Of a DNA stretch of 45,973 nucleotides, positions 8,615 through 18,192 are shown piece by piece. The translations under genes were made by a program, and so were the position numbers. A model generated the notes under the pieces. It had not been told where the DNA came from and ran no database searches. It worked only from the letters and a program-made list of their open reading frames with translations. This DNA comes from CALMEC01 sp031372145 (GTDB lineage Bacteria; Actinomycetota; Thermoleophilia; Miltoncostaeales; Miltoncostaeaceae), in contig JANMKR010000025.1 of assembly GCA_031372145.1 (NCBI GenBank), forward strand, positions 1 to 45,973, in the 5' to 3' direction. Numbering within the stretch: position 1 is the stretch's first letter; each line of letters begins with the position of its first letter.

Positions 8615-9711
8615 GCGGTCGCCAGTCGAAGCGCGGCCGCCGCAATCGCCTGGGCGGCGTCGGGTCGGGCGACGGTTCGCGCGGCGTGCGCCATCGCCTC
8701 GCGTCGGACGGGATCGGCAAGAAGCTCCGCGACCAACGTGGAAACGCGCTCGGCGTTGCATTCGGCGTCGGGGACGAGGACCGCAGCACCTGAGTCGACC
8801 AGCCACTGCGCGTTCTTGGTCTGGTGGTCGGCCGTCGCGTACGGGTATGGGATCAGGATCGCGGGACGGCCGATCGCGGCGAGTTCGAAGACCGAGCCTC
8901 CGGCACGCGAGATCACTAGATCGGCGGCGGCGACCGCATCGTGGAAGTTGTCGAGATAGCCGAGCAGGTGGTAGCGCGGCCCGGGTGATCGATCGGCCAG
9001 GAGGGCCCGGACCTCGTCGAGCTGACCCGCACCGGCCAGATGGATCAACTCGAACGCGGGCCCGTCACCGAATGCCTCGGCCGTCGCACGGTTGATCGTC
9101 CGCGCACCCTGGCTGCCCCCGGCCACCAGCACGCACAGCGCGTCATCCGCGATGGCGAGCGCCGCGCGGCCGGCGGCGCGTGTCGCGGCGAGGACCTCGG
9201 CGCCCACGGGTCGCCCGGTGACGACGTACTTGTCACCGGTCCGGCCGGCGACCGGAAACGCCAGTGCCACGCGGCGGGCAAACGGGCACGCCAGGCGGTT
9301 GGCCATCCCCAGGTGCGAGTCGGCCTCGGTCAGAAGCAGCGGAACCCGCATGAGCCACGCAGCCAGCGCAACCGGGCCGGCGACGTATCCCCCACCGCCG
9401 ATCACGACGTCCGCGCGCCTGCGCCGCAGGGCCGCCATGGCTCGTGGCACGGCCAGCGCCGCCAACGCGACGGCCACCAGGTTCTTGGGCGTCAACCGGC
9501 GTTCGAGCCCCCGCATCGGGACCACGTCCTCCGCGATCCCCGCTGCCGCGACGAGCCCGGCGCCGCTGCCCCGTCCCGTCCCGATGAACGAAACCGACGC
9601 CCCTTCAGCTCGCAATGCGGCGGCGGTCGCCAGCGCCGGTTTGACGTGACCTGCCGTTCCCCCGGCCGCGATCACCACTCGAGTCGGATCCGGTACCGGC
9701 GCGGCGCGCAT
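8611..9711 (-). CDS. murG: Undecaprenyl-PP-MurNAc-pentapeptide GlcNAc transferase
   Basis: This GT-B glycosyltransferase makes lipid II from lipid I on the inner face of the membrane. The N-terminal loop reads VIAAGGTAGHVKPALA (consensus GGTGGH; one Gly is Ala here). The C-domain has GGSQGARTINRA and the donor-binding stretch ISRAGGSVFELAAIGRPAIL, followed by DHQTKNAQWL. The start ATG 9711 puts the first loop at about residue 13 and gives 366 residues. The first 107 bp overlap the ftsW 3' end in another frame. Confidence 0.94.
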   Translation of the reverse strand: MRAAPVPDPTRVVIAAGGTAGHVKPALATAAALRAEGASVSFIGTGRGSGAGLVAAAGIAEDVVPMRGLERRLTPKNLVAVALAALAVPRAMAALRRRRADVVIGGGGYVAGPVALAAWLMRVPLLLTEADSHLGMANRLACPFARRVALAFPVAGRTGDKYVVTGRPVGAEVLAATRAAGRAALAIADDALCVLVAGGSQGARTINRATAEAFGDGPAFELIHLAGAGQLDEVRALLADRSPGPRYHLLGYLDNFHDAVAAADLVISRAGGSVFELAAIGRPAILIPYPYATADHQTKNAQWLVDSGAAVLVPDAECNAERVSTLVAELLADPVRREAMAHAARTVARPDAAQAIAAAALRLATA

Positions 9712-10957
9712 GTGTTTTCTTCCCTTGTCGCGAGATGTTGACCAGAACCCCAACCCCGGCAAGGAATACCACGATGCTCGTGCCTCCCGCCGAAACCAGG
9801 GGCAACGGGACCCCGGTGACCGGCAACACCCCGAACACCTGACCCAGGTTGACGCCGGCTTGGATGCACAGCAGCGACGTGATGCCCGCTGCCAGCAACC
9901 GCTGGTGCAGGTTGCGCGCACGCATCGCGATGCGGAAACCCGCAATGCCGACCACGACGAACGCGGCGATCATCGCACCGAGACCGATCAGGCCGAGTTC
10001 CTCACCGATGATCGCGCCGATGAAGTCGGTCTGGGCCTCCGGGAGGAAGAAGTTCTTTTGGATGCTGTTGCCGAGCCCTCTTCCGAGGATCCCGCCGGAG
10101 CCGATCGCGATCTGCCCCTGCACGCTCTGGAATCCGTCGCCGGTCGGGTCCGCCCACGGATTGAGAAACGACACGACCCGCGCGCGCTGGTATGGCGACG
10201 ACATGATGACCAGCACGACGAGCCCCCCCATCACCGCACCGATGACGCCGAGCTTCTTGACGGGCGCGCCGGCCACGAAGACCATTGCGAGGGCGGTCAA
10301 AACCAAGGTCCCCGTGGTGCCGAGGTCGGGTTCGACAACGATCAGCACCGCGAACAGCCCTGTGAGCGCGATGAACGGCACGAGCCCCTTGGGTTGGGAC
10401 AGCCGCTTTGGATCACGGGCAACTGCCATCGCGATCCAGAGGATGACCGCCATCTTGGCGAGTTCGGATGGCTGGATCTGCACGGGCCCGAGGGCGAGCC
10501 AGCGCTTGGCACCGTTGACAAACACCGAATGGATCGGCAGCCCCGATGTCGGCAAGACGATCACGGCCAGCAGGGAGACGATGGCTGTTCCGACCGCCAC
10601 CGGAGCCAAACGCCGAAACGCGTCCACGCGCATGCGGGCGACGAGCCCCAGCATTGCGAACCCAAGGAGCGCGTACATGATTTGCTTGCGAACCAAGCTG
10701 GCGGGGTCGCTGCCTTCGATCACTGCGCGCGCGCTCGAGACCGAATAGACCATCAAGAGTCCCAGGCAGACCAAGAACACAACCGCTCCGAGCAACATTC
10801 GCTCCGACCGATCGCGCGCAGGGCGCGACGACGATCGTTTGGCAGGTGAAGTCTTGGCGGAGGCCACCACCCTTGAGGATTCGACACGTCCGCTCGCTCC
10901 CCTGGGCGGCCGGGCCGGATTCTCTGCCCCGAGCAACCGCAAAGCATCCAACCTCAT
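9605..10957 (-). CDS. ftsW: Septal peptidoglycan glycosyltransferase FtsW (SEDS family)
   Basis: This SEDS polymerase works with the class B PBP FtsI at the septum. It has about ten membrane segments, with signatures GAKRWLALGPVQIQPSELAK, VVEPDLGTTGTLVL, NFFLPEAQTDFIGAIIGEELG and PVTGVPLPLVSAGGTS. I use ATG 10957 (450 residues), with a roughly 45-residue basic cytosolic head; GTG codons about 27 residues further in are alternatives. The frame is open upstream but runs through the repeat pair there. The last ~35 residues are an Arg/Gly/Ser-rich tail that overlaps murG by 107 bp, which is unusual. Confidence 0.92.
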   Translation of the reverse strand: MRLDALRLLGAENPARPPRGASGRVESSRVVASAKTSPAKRSSSRPARDRSERMLLGAVVFLVCLGLLMVYSVSSARAVIEGSDPASLVRKQIMYALLGFAMLGLVARMRVDAFRRLAPVAVGTAIVSLLAVIVLPTSGLPIHSVFVNGAKRWLALGPVQIQPSELAKMAVILWIAMAVARDPKRLSQPKGLVPFIALTGLFAVLIVVEPDLGTTGTLVLTALAMVFVAGAPVKKLGVIGAVMGGLVVLVIMSSPYQRARVVSFLNPWADPTGDGFQSVQGQIAIGSGGILGRGLGNSIQKNFFLPEAQTDFIGAIIGEELGLIGLGAMIAAFVVVGIAGFRIAMRARNLHQRLLAAGITSLLCIQAGVNLGQVFGVLPVTGVPLPLVSAGGTSIVVFLAGVGVLVNISRQGKKTHARRAGTGSDSSGDRGRGNGRSRQTGAGDRRRIAS

Positions 10958-11004
10958 TCCCGGACCGGCGAACGCTCCGACGTCTCGCCGTCCTCGCCTC
11001 CGAG

Positions 11005-11096
11005 AAATGCACGTACGGTGCCAGGCAAAGTCCGCCCCCGCCGCCCGGTTGTCAAGTCCCGGTGCCCGGCACCTGGGTCTTACCTTATGAGACGCC
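11005..11096. repeat. Direct repeat, copy 1 of 2 (ftsW-murD gap)
   Basis: Copy 1 of a roughly 90-bp element that recurs 189 bp downstream. Shared blocks are CGGTGCCAGGC (11016), CCCGGTTGTCAA (11044), the palindromic CGGTGCCCGGCACCT (11060), GTCTTACCTT (11077) and GAGACG (11089). The spacing between blocks is identical in both copies although the spacer bases differ. The GGTGCC/GGCACC palindrome resembles REP-type extragenic repeats; no transposase is nearby. Confidence 0.75.
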
Positions 11097-11194
11097 GACT
11101 GGTCGCGGACGCAGCTCCGGGTCACGGTCGGGTATCGGATTTCGTCCGAACAAGCCGAATGTTCGAACGTCCGTCCGTCCCTCCGCCGCCGGAA

Positions 11195-11286
11195 AATGAA
11201 TGCGCGGTGCCAGGCGGATGAAGTCCCCAAGGCCCGGTTGTCAAATTTCGGTGCCCGGCACCTGAGTCTTACCTTGCGAGACGGCG
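11195..11286. repeat. Direct repeat, copy 2 of 2 (ftsW-murD gap)
   Basis: Copy 2 has the same blocks at 11205, 11233, 11249, 11266 and 11278, each offset from copy 1 by 189 bp. Together the two copies fill most of the 357-bp gap between the murD stop and the ftsW start, the only gap over 300 bp in this window. The 100 bp between them hold no gene that I can see. Confidence 0.75.
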
Positions 11287-11314
11287 TGCGCCTGCGGCGG
11301 GTGGTTCGGGGCGT

Positions 11315-12642
11315 TTACGTGGCGTGCTGGCTGCGGTGAAGCGCGTGGACCGCGGACCGGAAATCTTCGCCGCGTTGTTCGAAGTTGGCGTACTGATCGA
11401 AGCTTGTGCACGCAGGCGCGAGCAGGACGACGTCACCCGCCGTCGCGCACGCTGCGGCGCTTCGCACCGCGGCCGAGATGGTTCCCGAGGACGCGACTGC
11501 GATGCCCTCGCCGCGGAGCGCCTGGCCAATCTCGTCGCTCGCCTCGCCGACCAGGTACGCCCGCACCACCGCCGTCCGGGCGGCAGCGGCGAGCGTGTCG
11601 AACGACGTCCCCTTGCCTCGCCCACCCACGATCAGGTGGACCCGTGCCGGGTAGGCGTCGAGCGCCGCGAGGGCGGCATCAGGGTTGGTCGCTTTCGAAT
11701 CGTTGACGTACCGCACGCCGTTGACGTCCGCCACCACCTCCAGACGGTGCGCGACGCCCGGGAACGACGCGAGGCCGGCCGCCACACCATCCCGATCTGC
11801 CCCGGCGTGCAGTGACAACGCGACAGCGGCCATCGCATTCTGCCGGTTGTGACGACCGCGCAAGGCGACATCGTCCCAACCTGCGACGAGCCCCAGCTCA
11901 GCATGGTGCAGGCCACCCTCGCTCCAGCAGATCGCCCCGGCGCCTGGCCGGCCTTCATCGACGTGGCGCACCGTGGCCGCGCCGAGTGGCAACGTGATGC
12001 CGCGCGGCGCGATCGCCAGGTCGTCGGTGGACTGATTCTCGAACAGCCGGAGCTTGGCCGCGAGGTAGTCCTCCAGATCGGCGTGTCGATCCAGGTGATC
12101 GGGTGTCAGGTTGAGCAGCACCGCGGCTCGGGGATGAAACGATGCGATGTCCTCCAGCTGGAAGCTTGAGCACTCGATGATCAGCCACGTGGCCGGATCG
12201 ACATCGCCGACAAGTCCGCTCAGGGGCGTGCCCTGATTGCCGCACGCCAGCGCCGGAATCCCCGAGGCGATCAGGAGGTGGGCGGTGAGTTCGGTCGTCG
12301 TGGTCTTGCCGTTCGTCCCGGTGATACCGATGATCGGGTTGTCGAGGTGGCGAGACGCGAGCTCGACCTCGCTGACGATCGGTACCCCGGCAGCGCGCGC
12401 GCGGCGGCGACGGGCGCCGATGCGGCCGGCACCCCGGGGCTCTTGACCACAAGGTCGATTGCTGACACGGCCTCGGCAAATGGCGAGCGGACGTCGACCC
12501 CGGCAGCGAGGAGTTCGGGCGCAGTCACTGCCGCCGCATCGACCGCGATGACGGTGTGGCCCAGCCGCGCCAGTAGCAAGGCCGCGGCACGCCCCGATCG
12601 TGCGAGCCCGACGACCAGCACCCGCTGTCGGTTCGCGTTCAC
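11315..12642 (-). CDS. murD: UDP-N-acetylmuramoylalanine--D-glutamate ligase, apparent frameshift
   Basis: This ligase adds D-Glu to UDP-MurNAc-Ala. The N-terminal third (GTG 12642, start NANRQRVLVVGLARSGRAAA, to VVKSPGVPAASAPVAAARA) lies in one frame. The rest (GVPIVSEVELASRH, P-loop GITGTNGKTTTTELTAHLL, LNLTPDHLDRH, YVNDSKATNPDA) continues in another frame. The switch falls in the GC repeat near 12393-12402. Removing one GC unit there, or adding one base, restores a normal MurD sequence. The start has a GTGA overlap with the mraY stop. Because all motifs are intact and the gene is essential, I think this is a sequence error rather than a dead gene. Confidence 0.88.
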
Positions 12643-13640
12643 GTGAGGTCGCGGAAGAAGAGCGTGAAACCGGTGGCGGCCAGCAACGCGGCGATCAGCC
12701 AGAACCGCACGATGATCTTGGTCTCGCTCCACGCGGCCATCTCGAAGTGGTGGTGGATCGGCGTCATCAAGAACACCCGGCGGCGGAACTTCTTGAACAC
12801 GATCACCTGGACGATCACCGACAGCGCCTCGATCACGAAGATCCCGCCGATCGCGATCAGCAAGATCTCGGTTTTGGTCATGACGGCCATCGACGCGATG
12901 GCGCCGCCCAGCGCATACGACCCGGTGTCACCCATGAACACCGCCGCGGGGAACGAGTTGAACCACAGGAACCCCAGGCATGCGCCAACCAGCGACGCGC
13001 AGAAGATCGCCAGGTCCCGCTGTCCGAAGATGGGGCTGCCAACGGTCTGTGCGGCGACGAACGCCATGCCGGTGTAGGCGAGCATCGTGATTCCGCTGGT
13101 ACCCGCGGCGAGGCCGTCCAGGCCGTCGGTCAGGTTGACGGCGTTGGCGAAGCCGCTGATCACGAGGAAGACGATGACGAAGAACACGTACGGACCGACC
13201 TCGACGACGCGATCGGCGATCGGCAGATGCAACGTGGTCTTGAATCCCGTCACGCGGACCGCGACCAGCACGAACGCGAGCGAGACGATCGCCAGCAGCA
13301 ACATCCGCCACTTGCCCGCGAGCCCGCCCGAGCGCCGGCGCCAGACCTTCATCAGGTCATCGGCCAGTCCGATCAGCCCGCAGGCGACGGTCGTGGCCAG
13401 CACCAACATCGCCTGGGTGCTGCGCGTCGACAGGATCAGGAACGGCAGAGCCGTCGCGACCAGGATCAAGACACCGCCCATGGTCGGTGTCCCCTGCTTC
13501 TGGGCATGCGCATCCGGGATCAATCCCTCCGCTCTGATGAACTGCCCCACCTCGTTGCGGCGCAGCCAGGCGATGAACTTGGGACCCAAGAACATCAGCA
13601 GCGTGGCCGCGCTGATCGCGGCGATCAAGACACGTTCCAT
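12639..13640 (-). CDS. mraY: Phospho-MurNAc-pentapeptide translocase
   Basis: This integral membrane enzyme transfers phospho-MurNAc-pentapeptide to undecaprenyl phosphate, making lipid I. It has 333 residues with about ten membrane segments and the active-site motifs LADDLMKV, NLTDGLDGLA and the histidine motif TPIHHHFEMAAW. It starts at ATG 13640, three bases after the murF stop, and its TGA overlaps the murD GTG. Confidence 0.96.
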   Translation of the reverse strand: MERVLIAAISAATLLMFLGPKFIAWLRRNEVGQFIRAEGLIPDAHAQKQGTPTMGGVLILVATALPFLILSTRSTQAMLVLATTVACGLIGLADDLMKVWRRRSGGLAGKWRMLLLAIVSLAFVLVAVRVTGFKTTLHLPIADRVVEVGPYVFFVIVFLVISGFANAVNLTDGLDGLAAGTSGITMLAYTGMAFVAAQTVGSPIFGQRDLAIFCASLVGACLGFLWFNSFPAAVFMGDTGSYALGGAIASMAVMTKTEILLIAIGGIFVIEALSVIVQVIVFKKFRRRVFLMTPIHHHFEMAAWSETKIIVRFWLIAALLAATGFTLFFRDLT

Positions 13641-13643
13641 GGG

Positions 13644-14951
13644 CTACTCGGCGGCGATCACGGCGGCGATGCGCTCAAGCGCCATCGACCGCGAGCCCTT
13701 GAGCAGCACTACATCGCCGGGCCGCAGATGTTCACCGAGACCGGCCACGGCCTCGTCGACGGTCGCGAAGTACACCGTCGCAACGCCGGCCGCACCCTCG
13801 ATGTAGGCCGCCGCCCGCTGGCCGACGCCCACGACCAGATCAACACCGGTCGCGGCGGCAGCCCCGCCGATCTCGCGGTGGTAGCGGGCTTCGTCGGGCC
13901 CCAACTCCATCATGTCGCCCAGCACCGCGACCCGGCGCCCATCACGTCCTGAGAGATCCTCGAGTGCCGCCAGCATCGCGATCGGGTTGGCGTTGTAGCA
14001 GTCCTCGATCAGCGTCCCGCCCATCGCAAGCGCGCGGATGTTGCCCCGCATCGCCGACAGCGCGATGTCGATCGTCGCACCCTCGTCCGGCATCCGATCG
14101 AGGGCACGGCAGCACTCGAGCGCCGCCGCCGCACAGCGCAGTTGCCAGGTCGTCGAAAGATTCATGTTGAGGTTGAGTGTTGGTTCGGAACCGAACTCCA
14201 CAACCATTATGTCTGAGTTGAGGGTTTGGAGATGTTCCCGTAAAAGCGGCTCATCAGCCGGCACGACGGCTGTCGATCCCGGCTTGAGTGATGCAATCAG
14301 CTCGAACTTTGCCGCTGCGACGTTCTCGACCGTTTCGAGCAATTCCAGGTGCACTGGCCCGATCGACGTGATGCATCCGACATCGGCAGGGGCGAGTCGG
14401 GCGAGCTCCGCGATCTGTCCGAGTCCCCGCATTCCCATCTCGACCACGGCGATTTCGGTGTCGTCCGCCAACGCCATCAACGACATCGGAACACCGACCT
14501 CGGTGTTGCGGTTGCCCGGTGTTCCCTCCACCCGCGCGCCCCCGGCGCGAAGCATCGCGACGAGGATGTCCTTGGTCGTCGTCTTGCCCGTCGCGCCCGT
14601 GATGGCGACCACCCGCGCGCCGACGCGCTCGAGCGCCAATCGGCCCGCAGCCTGCAGCACGTCCAGGGGTGACTTGGCCACCAGCACGGGCTTGCCGATC
14701 GCGCGAAGGTCTCCCTCCAACCACCGCCACGTGGACTCGCCGATCACTGCGCCTGCGGCCCCTCGGCGCAAGGCATCGGGCGCGTAGTGACCGCCGTCCT
14801 GGGTCTCGCCCCGCAAGCCGACGAACAATGCGCCGTCGACCACGTCACGCGAGTCGACGAACGCACCATCCACCTCGGTGGATGGTGAGCCGACCGGCAT
14901 GTAAACCGCTCCTTTCGCGGCCTTCATCACCTGATTGACGCTCAACTTCAT
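13644..14951 (-). CDS. murF: UDP-MurNAc-tripeptide--D-alanyl-D-alanine ligase
   Basis: This ATP-dependent ligase completes the pentapeptide by adding D-Ala-D-Ala. It has 435 residues with the ATP loop ITGATGKTTTKDILVAML, the GNRNTEVGVP motif, and a C-terminal domain with DCYNANPIAMLAALEDL. The ATG overlaps the murE stop by 4 bp, so the two are translationally coupled. Confidence 0.95.
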   Translation of the reverse strand: MKLSVNQVMKAAKGAVYMPVGSPSTEVDGAFVDSRDVVDGALFVGLRGETQDGGHYAPDALRRGAAGAVIGESTWRWLEGDLRAIGKPVLVAKSPLDVLQAAGRLALERVGARVVAITGATGKTTTKDILVAMLRAGGARVEGTPGNRNTEVGVPMSLMALADDTEIAVVEMGMRGLGQIAELARLAPADVGCITSIGPVHLELLETVENVAAAKFELIASLKPGSTAVVPADEPLLREHLQTLNSDIMVVEFGSEPTLNLNMNLSTTWQLRCAAAALECCRALDRMPDEGATIDIALSAMRGNIRALAMGGTLIEDCYNANPIAMLAALEDLSGRDGRRVAVLGDMMELGPDEARYHREIGGAAAATGVDLVVGVGQRAAAYIEGAAGVATVYFATVDEAVAGLGEHLRPGDVVLLKGSRSMALERIAAVIAAE

Positions 14952-16420
14952 GCGCGGACCCCCAATATCTCGCGTGCGACGTCCCGATCGTCGAACGGAC
15001 TCACAATGCCGTCACGCTCCTGCCCGCGCTCATGCCCTTTGCCGGCGATCACGATCACGTCGCCGGCATCCGCCAGCGCTGCAGCGCATTCGATTGCCCG
15101 CCTCCGATCGGCTTCGACGATCAACTCGGCCGGCCCTGCTGCGGCACCCGCCACGATCTGGTCGATGATCGCGTCGGGATCCTCGCTGCGCGGGTTGTCT
15201 GAGGTCACGATCGCAACATCGGCGAGCGCCGTGGCGATCGCGCCCATCTGCGGTCGCTTGCCCCGATCGCGATCGCCACCGCAGCCGAACACCACGACCA
15301 GGCGCCGCCCGTCCGGGACGAGTTTGCGCGCCTCGCGCAAGACGTTGTCGAGCGAGTCGGGTGTGTGGGCGTAGTCGACGAGGACCTCAAATGGCTGGCC
15401 GGCATCGACCGGCTCGAATCGTCCGGGCACGCCTGCGACGGCCGCAATGCCGCGGGCGACGGCGTCGTGCTCGAGGCCCAGCAGTTCCCCCACCGCCACA
15501 ACACCGGTGACGTTGGAGATGTTGAACCGTCCGCGCAGCGGACTCTCGAGCTCGAGCGGGCCGCGGGGTGTCGCAATCCGCGCCCAAAAACCATCGCGGG
15601 ATTGACGCGTCTCGATCGGTCGGACGTCGGCCGCATGGTCGACGGCAAATCCGAGCGCGCCCGCCTCATGCGCGAGCCGCCGACCGAATTCATCGTCCAT
15701 GTTGGCCGCCCCGGGCGGGTTGGGCCCTTCGCCATCCGGCCGCAGGAACAGCGCGCGTTTGGCGAGGTAGTACTCCTCGACATCGGCGTGGTAGTCCAGA
15801 TGATCCCGGGTCAGGTTGGTAAAGAGCGCGGCCGCGAACCGCAGACCTGCAACGCGACGCTGGGCCAGTGCATGCGACGAGACCTCCATCGCACACGCGG
15901 TGTCTCCTGAATCGCGCATCCGTGCCAGCAGGTGCTGCAGATCGACACTCTCCGGCGTCGTGTGCTGGACCGTCTCGACCGCGCCGCCGACGCGGGCCTC
16001 GATCGTGCCGATCATCCCCGTCTGATGACCCGCCGCATGCAGCACGGCATGCAGCAGAAACGCGCTGGTGGTCTTGCCGTTGGTGCCGGTCACCCCGACG
16101 ACCACCATGTGGTGCGACGGATCATCCTCGAGCGCGGCTGCCATCAGAGCCATCGCCAGGCGGCCATCGGGAACCTGCACCTGCGGCACGTCCAGATCGA
16201 GAAACCGCTCGACGAGCAGCGCCGAGGCGCCGCTGGCGACTGCCTGGGGAGCGAAGTCGTGACCGTCCGCGCGCACGCCACGAAGGCACGCGAACACGCT
16301 GCCGCGAACGGCCTGGTCTGCGCGATAGACGATCTGGCTGATATCGGTCAGCTCACCGTCCTGGCGAGGCGAACGGAGGTGCGCTCCCGGGATGCCCGCG
16401 CTGAGCTTGTTGAGGATCAT
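14948..16420 (-). CDS. murE: UDP-MurNAc-dipeptide ligase, probably meso-DAP-adding
   Basis: This is the third Mur ligase. It has 490 residues with the ATP loop GVTGTNGKTTSAFLL, the carbamylated-lysine region, and the C-terminal motif TSDNPRSEDPDAIIDQI. The DNPR sequence is the known marker of meso-diaminopimelate specificity, which agrees with lysA elsewhere in the window. It starts at ATG 16420, 42 bp after the ftsI stop, the largest gap in the ftsI-to-murD stretch. Confidence 0.95.
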   Translation of the reverse strand: MILNKLSAGIPGAHLRSPRQDGELTDISQIVYRADQAVRGSVFACLRGVRADGHDFAPQAVASGASALLVERFLDLDVPQVQVPDGRLAMALMAAALEDDPSHHMVVVGVTGTNGKTTSAFLLHAVLHAAGHQTGMIGTIEARVGGAVETVQHTTPESVDLQHLLARMRDSGDTACAMEVSSHALAQRRVAGLRFAAALFTNLTRDHLDYHADVEEYYLAKRALFLRPDGEGPNPPGAANMDDEFGRRLAHEAGALGFAVDHAADVRPIETRQSRDGFWARIATPRGPLELESPLRGRFNISNVTGVVAVGELLGLEHDAVARGIAAVAGVPGRFEPVDAGQPFEVLVDYAHTPDSLDNVLREARKLVPDGRRLVVVFGCGGDRDRGKRPQMGAIATALADVAIVTSDNPRSEDPDAIIDQIVAGAAAGPAELIVEADRRRAIECAAALADAGDVIVIAGKGHERGQERDGIVSPFDDRDVAREILGVRA

Positions 16421-16462
16421 CGGGACACCGATGCTACCAGCGGCTCCGGCGACCGAATCGGT

Positions 16463-18184
16463 TCATCCCGGGGGGATCGAGAGGGCGCTCAAGGCGTAGT
16501 CGGCAATGTCCCTGAAGGCGGGCGCCGCGACCTCACCACCGGTGTGAGGACCCGCCGGATCCGGGTCGTCCAGCATGATCGCGATGACCAGACGCGGGTG
16601 GCGCGACGGGACGTACCCGATGAACGACGACCGATACCGGTTGATGTACTTGCGCGTCTTGGGGTCCACCGTCTGGGCGGTCCCGGTCTTGCCCGCGACC
16701 TCGTACCCCTCAAGACGCGCGGTGACCGCGGTGCCGTCGCTGCCCTCCACCACGGTCTCGAGGATCTTTGTCAGATCCAGTGACGTGCGTTCGCTGATGA
16801 TCCGCACCCGCTCCGTTGAGGCCACCGAATGCCCTCCGACCCTCGCGATGACGTGCGGGCGGACGAGGTATCCGCCGTTGGCGATCGCCGCGTACGCACG
16901 CACCTGCTGAATCTGCGTCGCGGTCAGCCCCTGCCCCAGAGGGATGTTGATGCGGGACCCGGCATTCCATTTCTTGACCGGGGGCAGGTCGCCGGCGTTC
17001 TCGGCAGCGAGGTCGATCCCCGTCGCGGCGCCGAATCCGAACTTCGCCATCCACGACCGCAGCAGGTTGCGGCGGCGAAGACGGTTCGAAATCGTGATCG
17101 CGCCGATGTTGCTCGACTTCTCGAGGATGTCCTTGGTCGACATCGTCTCGTAGATCGTGCGCGTGTGCGATTCGTGGAGGGTGAACTCGTCCTTGGTGCC
17201 TTGGTTGATCGTCATCGACGGTGGGAGGTTGAACAGCGTCGTCGGGGTGACGAGTCCCTCTTCGAGCGCACCGGCCACGGTGATGGTCTTGAACACCGAC
17301 CCGGGCTCGTATGGGTCGGTCACCGATCGGTTCTGCAACGTCGCCAGATCGAGCTTGGCCCGGTCGTTGGGATCGACGCGCGGCACGCTCGTCACCGCGA
17401 GGAGCGCACCCGTATTGGGATCCATGATCACGCCCATTGCGCTCTTGGCCTTGTAGGTTCGGCGATAGCCGGCAAGGATCATCTCGAACTTGCTCTGGAT
17501 GTTGGCATTGATCGTCAGCTCGATGTCGGAGCCCGGCTTGGGATCGCGCGCCTCGGCGATGCGCACCGTCTGTCCCCGCCGCGGGTCACGGATCTCGGTC
17601 CGCGTGCCGTCCTTGCCCGCAAGCACCGCGTTTGCGCTCTTCTCGATCCCCTCGATCCCCTTGCCGGACTCCAGGTTGGTGAACCCGAGCAATTGCCCGG
17701 CCACCTTGCGCTGCGGATAGCTTCGGGTCGCAGTACGCGTGAAATGCACCCCGTCCAGATCCAGCTTCCTGAGGTAGTCCGAAGCCTTGATCGAGACGTG
17801 CTTGGCAAGAACCACATACGCGCGTTTGGAGGCCAACAGGCCCTCGAGCCGCACGCGATCCGAGGCATCGCCGCGTGTGACCGATGTGATCGTCTGTGCA
17901 GTCTTGGCCGGATCCCTGACGTAGCGTGCATCCGCGGTGACGAGCATCGTCGGTCGATCGACCGCCAGGGCCTGTCCGTCCGAACTGGTGATCGAACCGC
18001 GCGCCGCCGGCAATGTGACGGTGGTCAGGTGTTGCCGATCCGCCCGCGCCGACAACGTGGACGCACGGACCGTGCCCAGCCAGGTCGCGCGCAGGGCCAG
18101 CACGAGGAATGCGCCGACCGCCACGACCGCCAACAGCTGGATCCGCCGCTTGGAACCACGGAGCCCCGGGGCCGAGGATGCCAA
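16463..18184 (-). CDS. ftsI: Class B penicillin-binding protein FtsI/PBP3
   Basis: This septal transpeptidase cross-links new peptidoglycan with FtsW. It has one membrane helix near residues 13-33, a pedestal domain, and a transpeptidase domain with the catalytic serine in GSVFK (S296), the SSN motif (357-359) and KTG (499-501). The likely start is TTG 18184, with a weak AGG ribosome site just upstream, giving 573 residues. The upstream frame is open but reads through ftsL. There are no C-terminal PASTA repeats. Confidence 0.93.
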   Translation of the reverse strand: MASSAPGLRGSKRRIQLLAVVAVGAFLVLALRATWLGTVRASTLSARADRQHLTTVTLPAARGSITSSDGQALAVDRPTMLVTADARYVRDPAKTAQTITSVTRGDASDRVRLEGLLASKRAYVVLAKHVSIKASDYLRKLDLDGVHFTRTATRSYPQRKVAGQLLGFTNLESGKGIEGIEKSANAVLAGKDGTRTEIRDPRRGQTVRIAEARDPKPGSDIELTINANIQSKFEMILAGYRRTYKAKSAMGVIMDPNTGALLAVTSVPRVDPNDRAKLDLATLQNRSVTDPYEPGSVFKTITVAGALEEGLVTPTTLFNLPPSMTINQGTKDEFTLHESHTRTIYETMSTKDILEKSSNIGAITISNRLRRRNLLRSWMAKFGFGAATGIDLAAENAGDLPPVKKWNAGSRINIPLGQGLTATQIQQVRAYAAIANGGYLVRPHVIARVGGHSVASTERVRIISERTSLDLTKILETVVEGSDGTAVTARLEGYEVAGKTGTAQTVDPKTRKYINRYRSSFIGYVPSRHPRLVIAIMLDDPDPAGPHTGGEVAAPAFRDIADYALSALSIPPG

Positions 18185-18192
18185 CGTGTGAC

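Noticed and set aside
12380..12410. Programmed -1 frameshift in murD
   Set aside because: There is no heptameric slippery site and no obvious pseudoknot; two other genes show similar shifts, so error is simpler.
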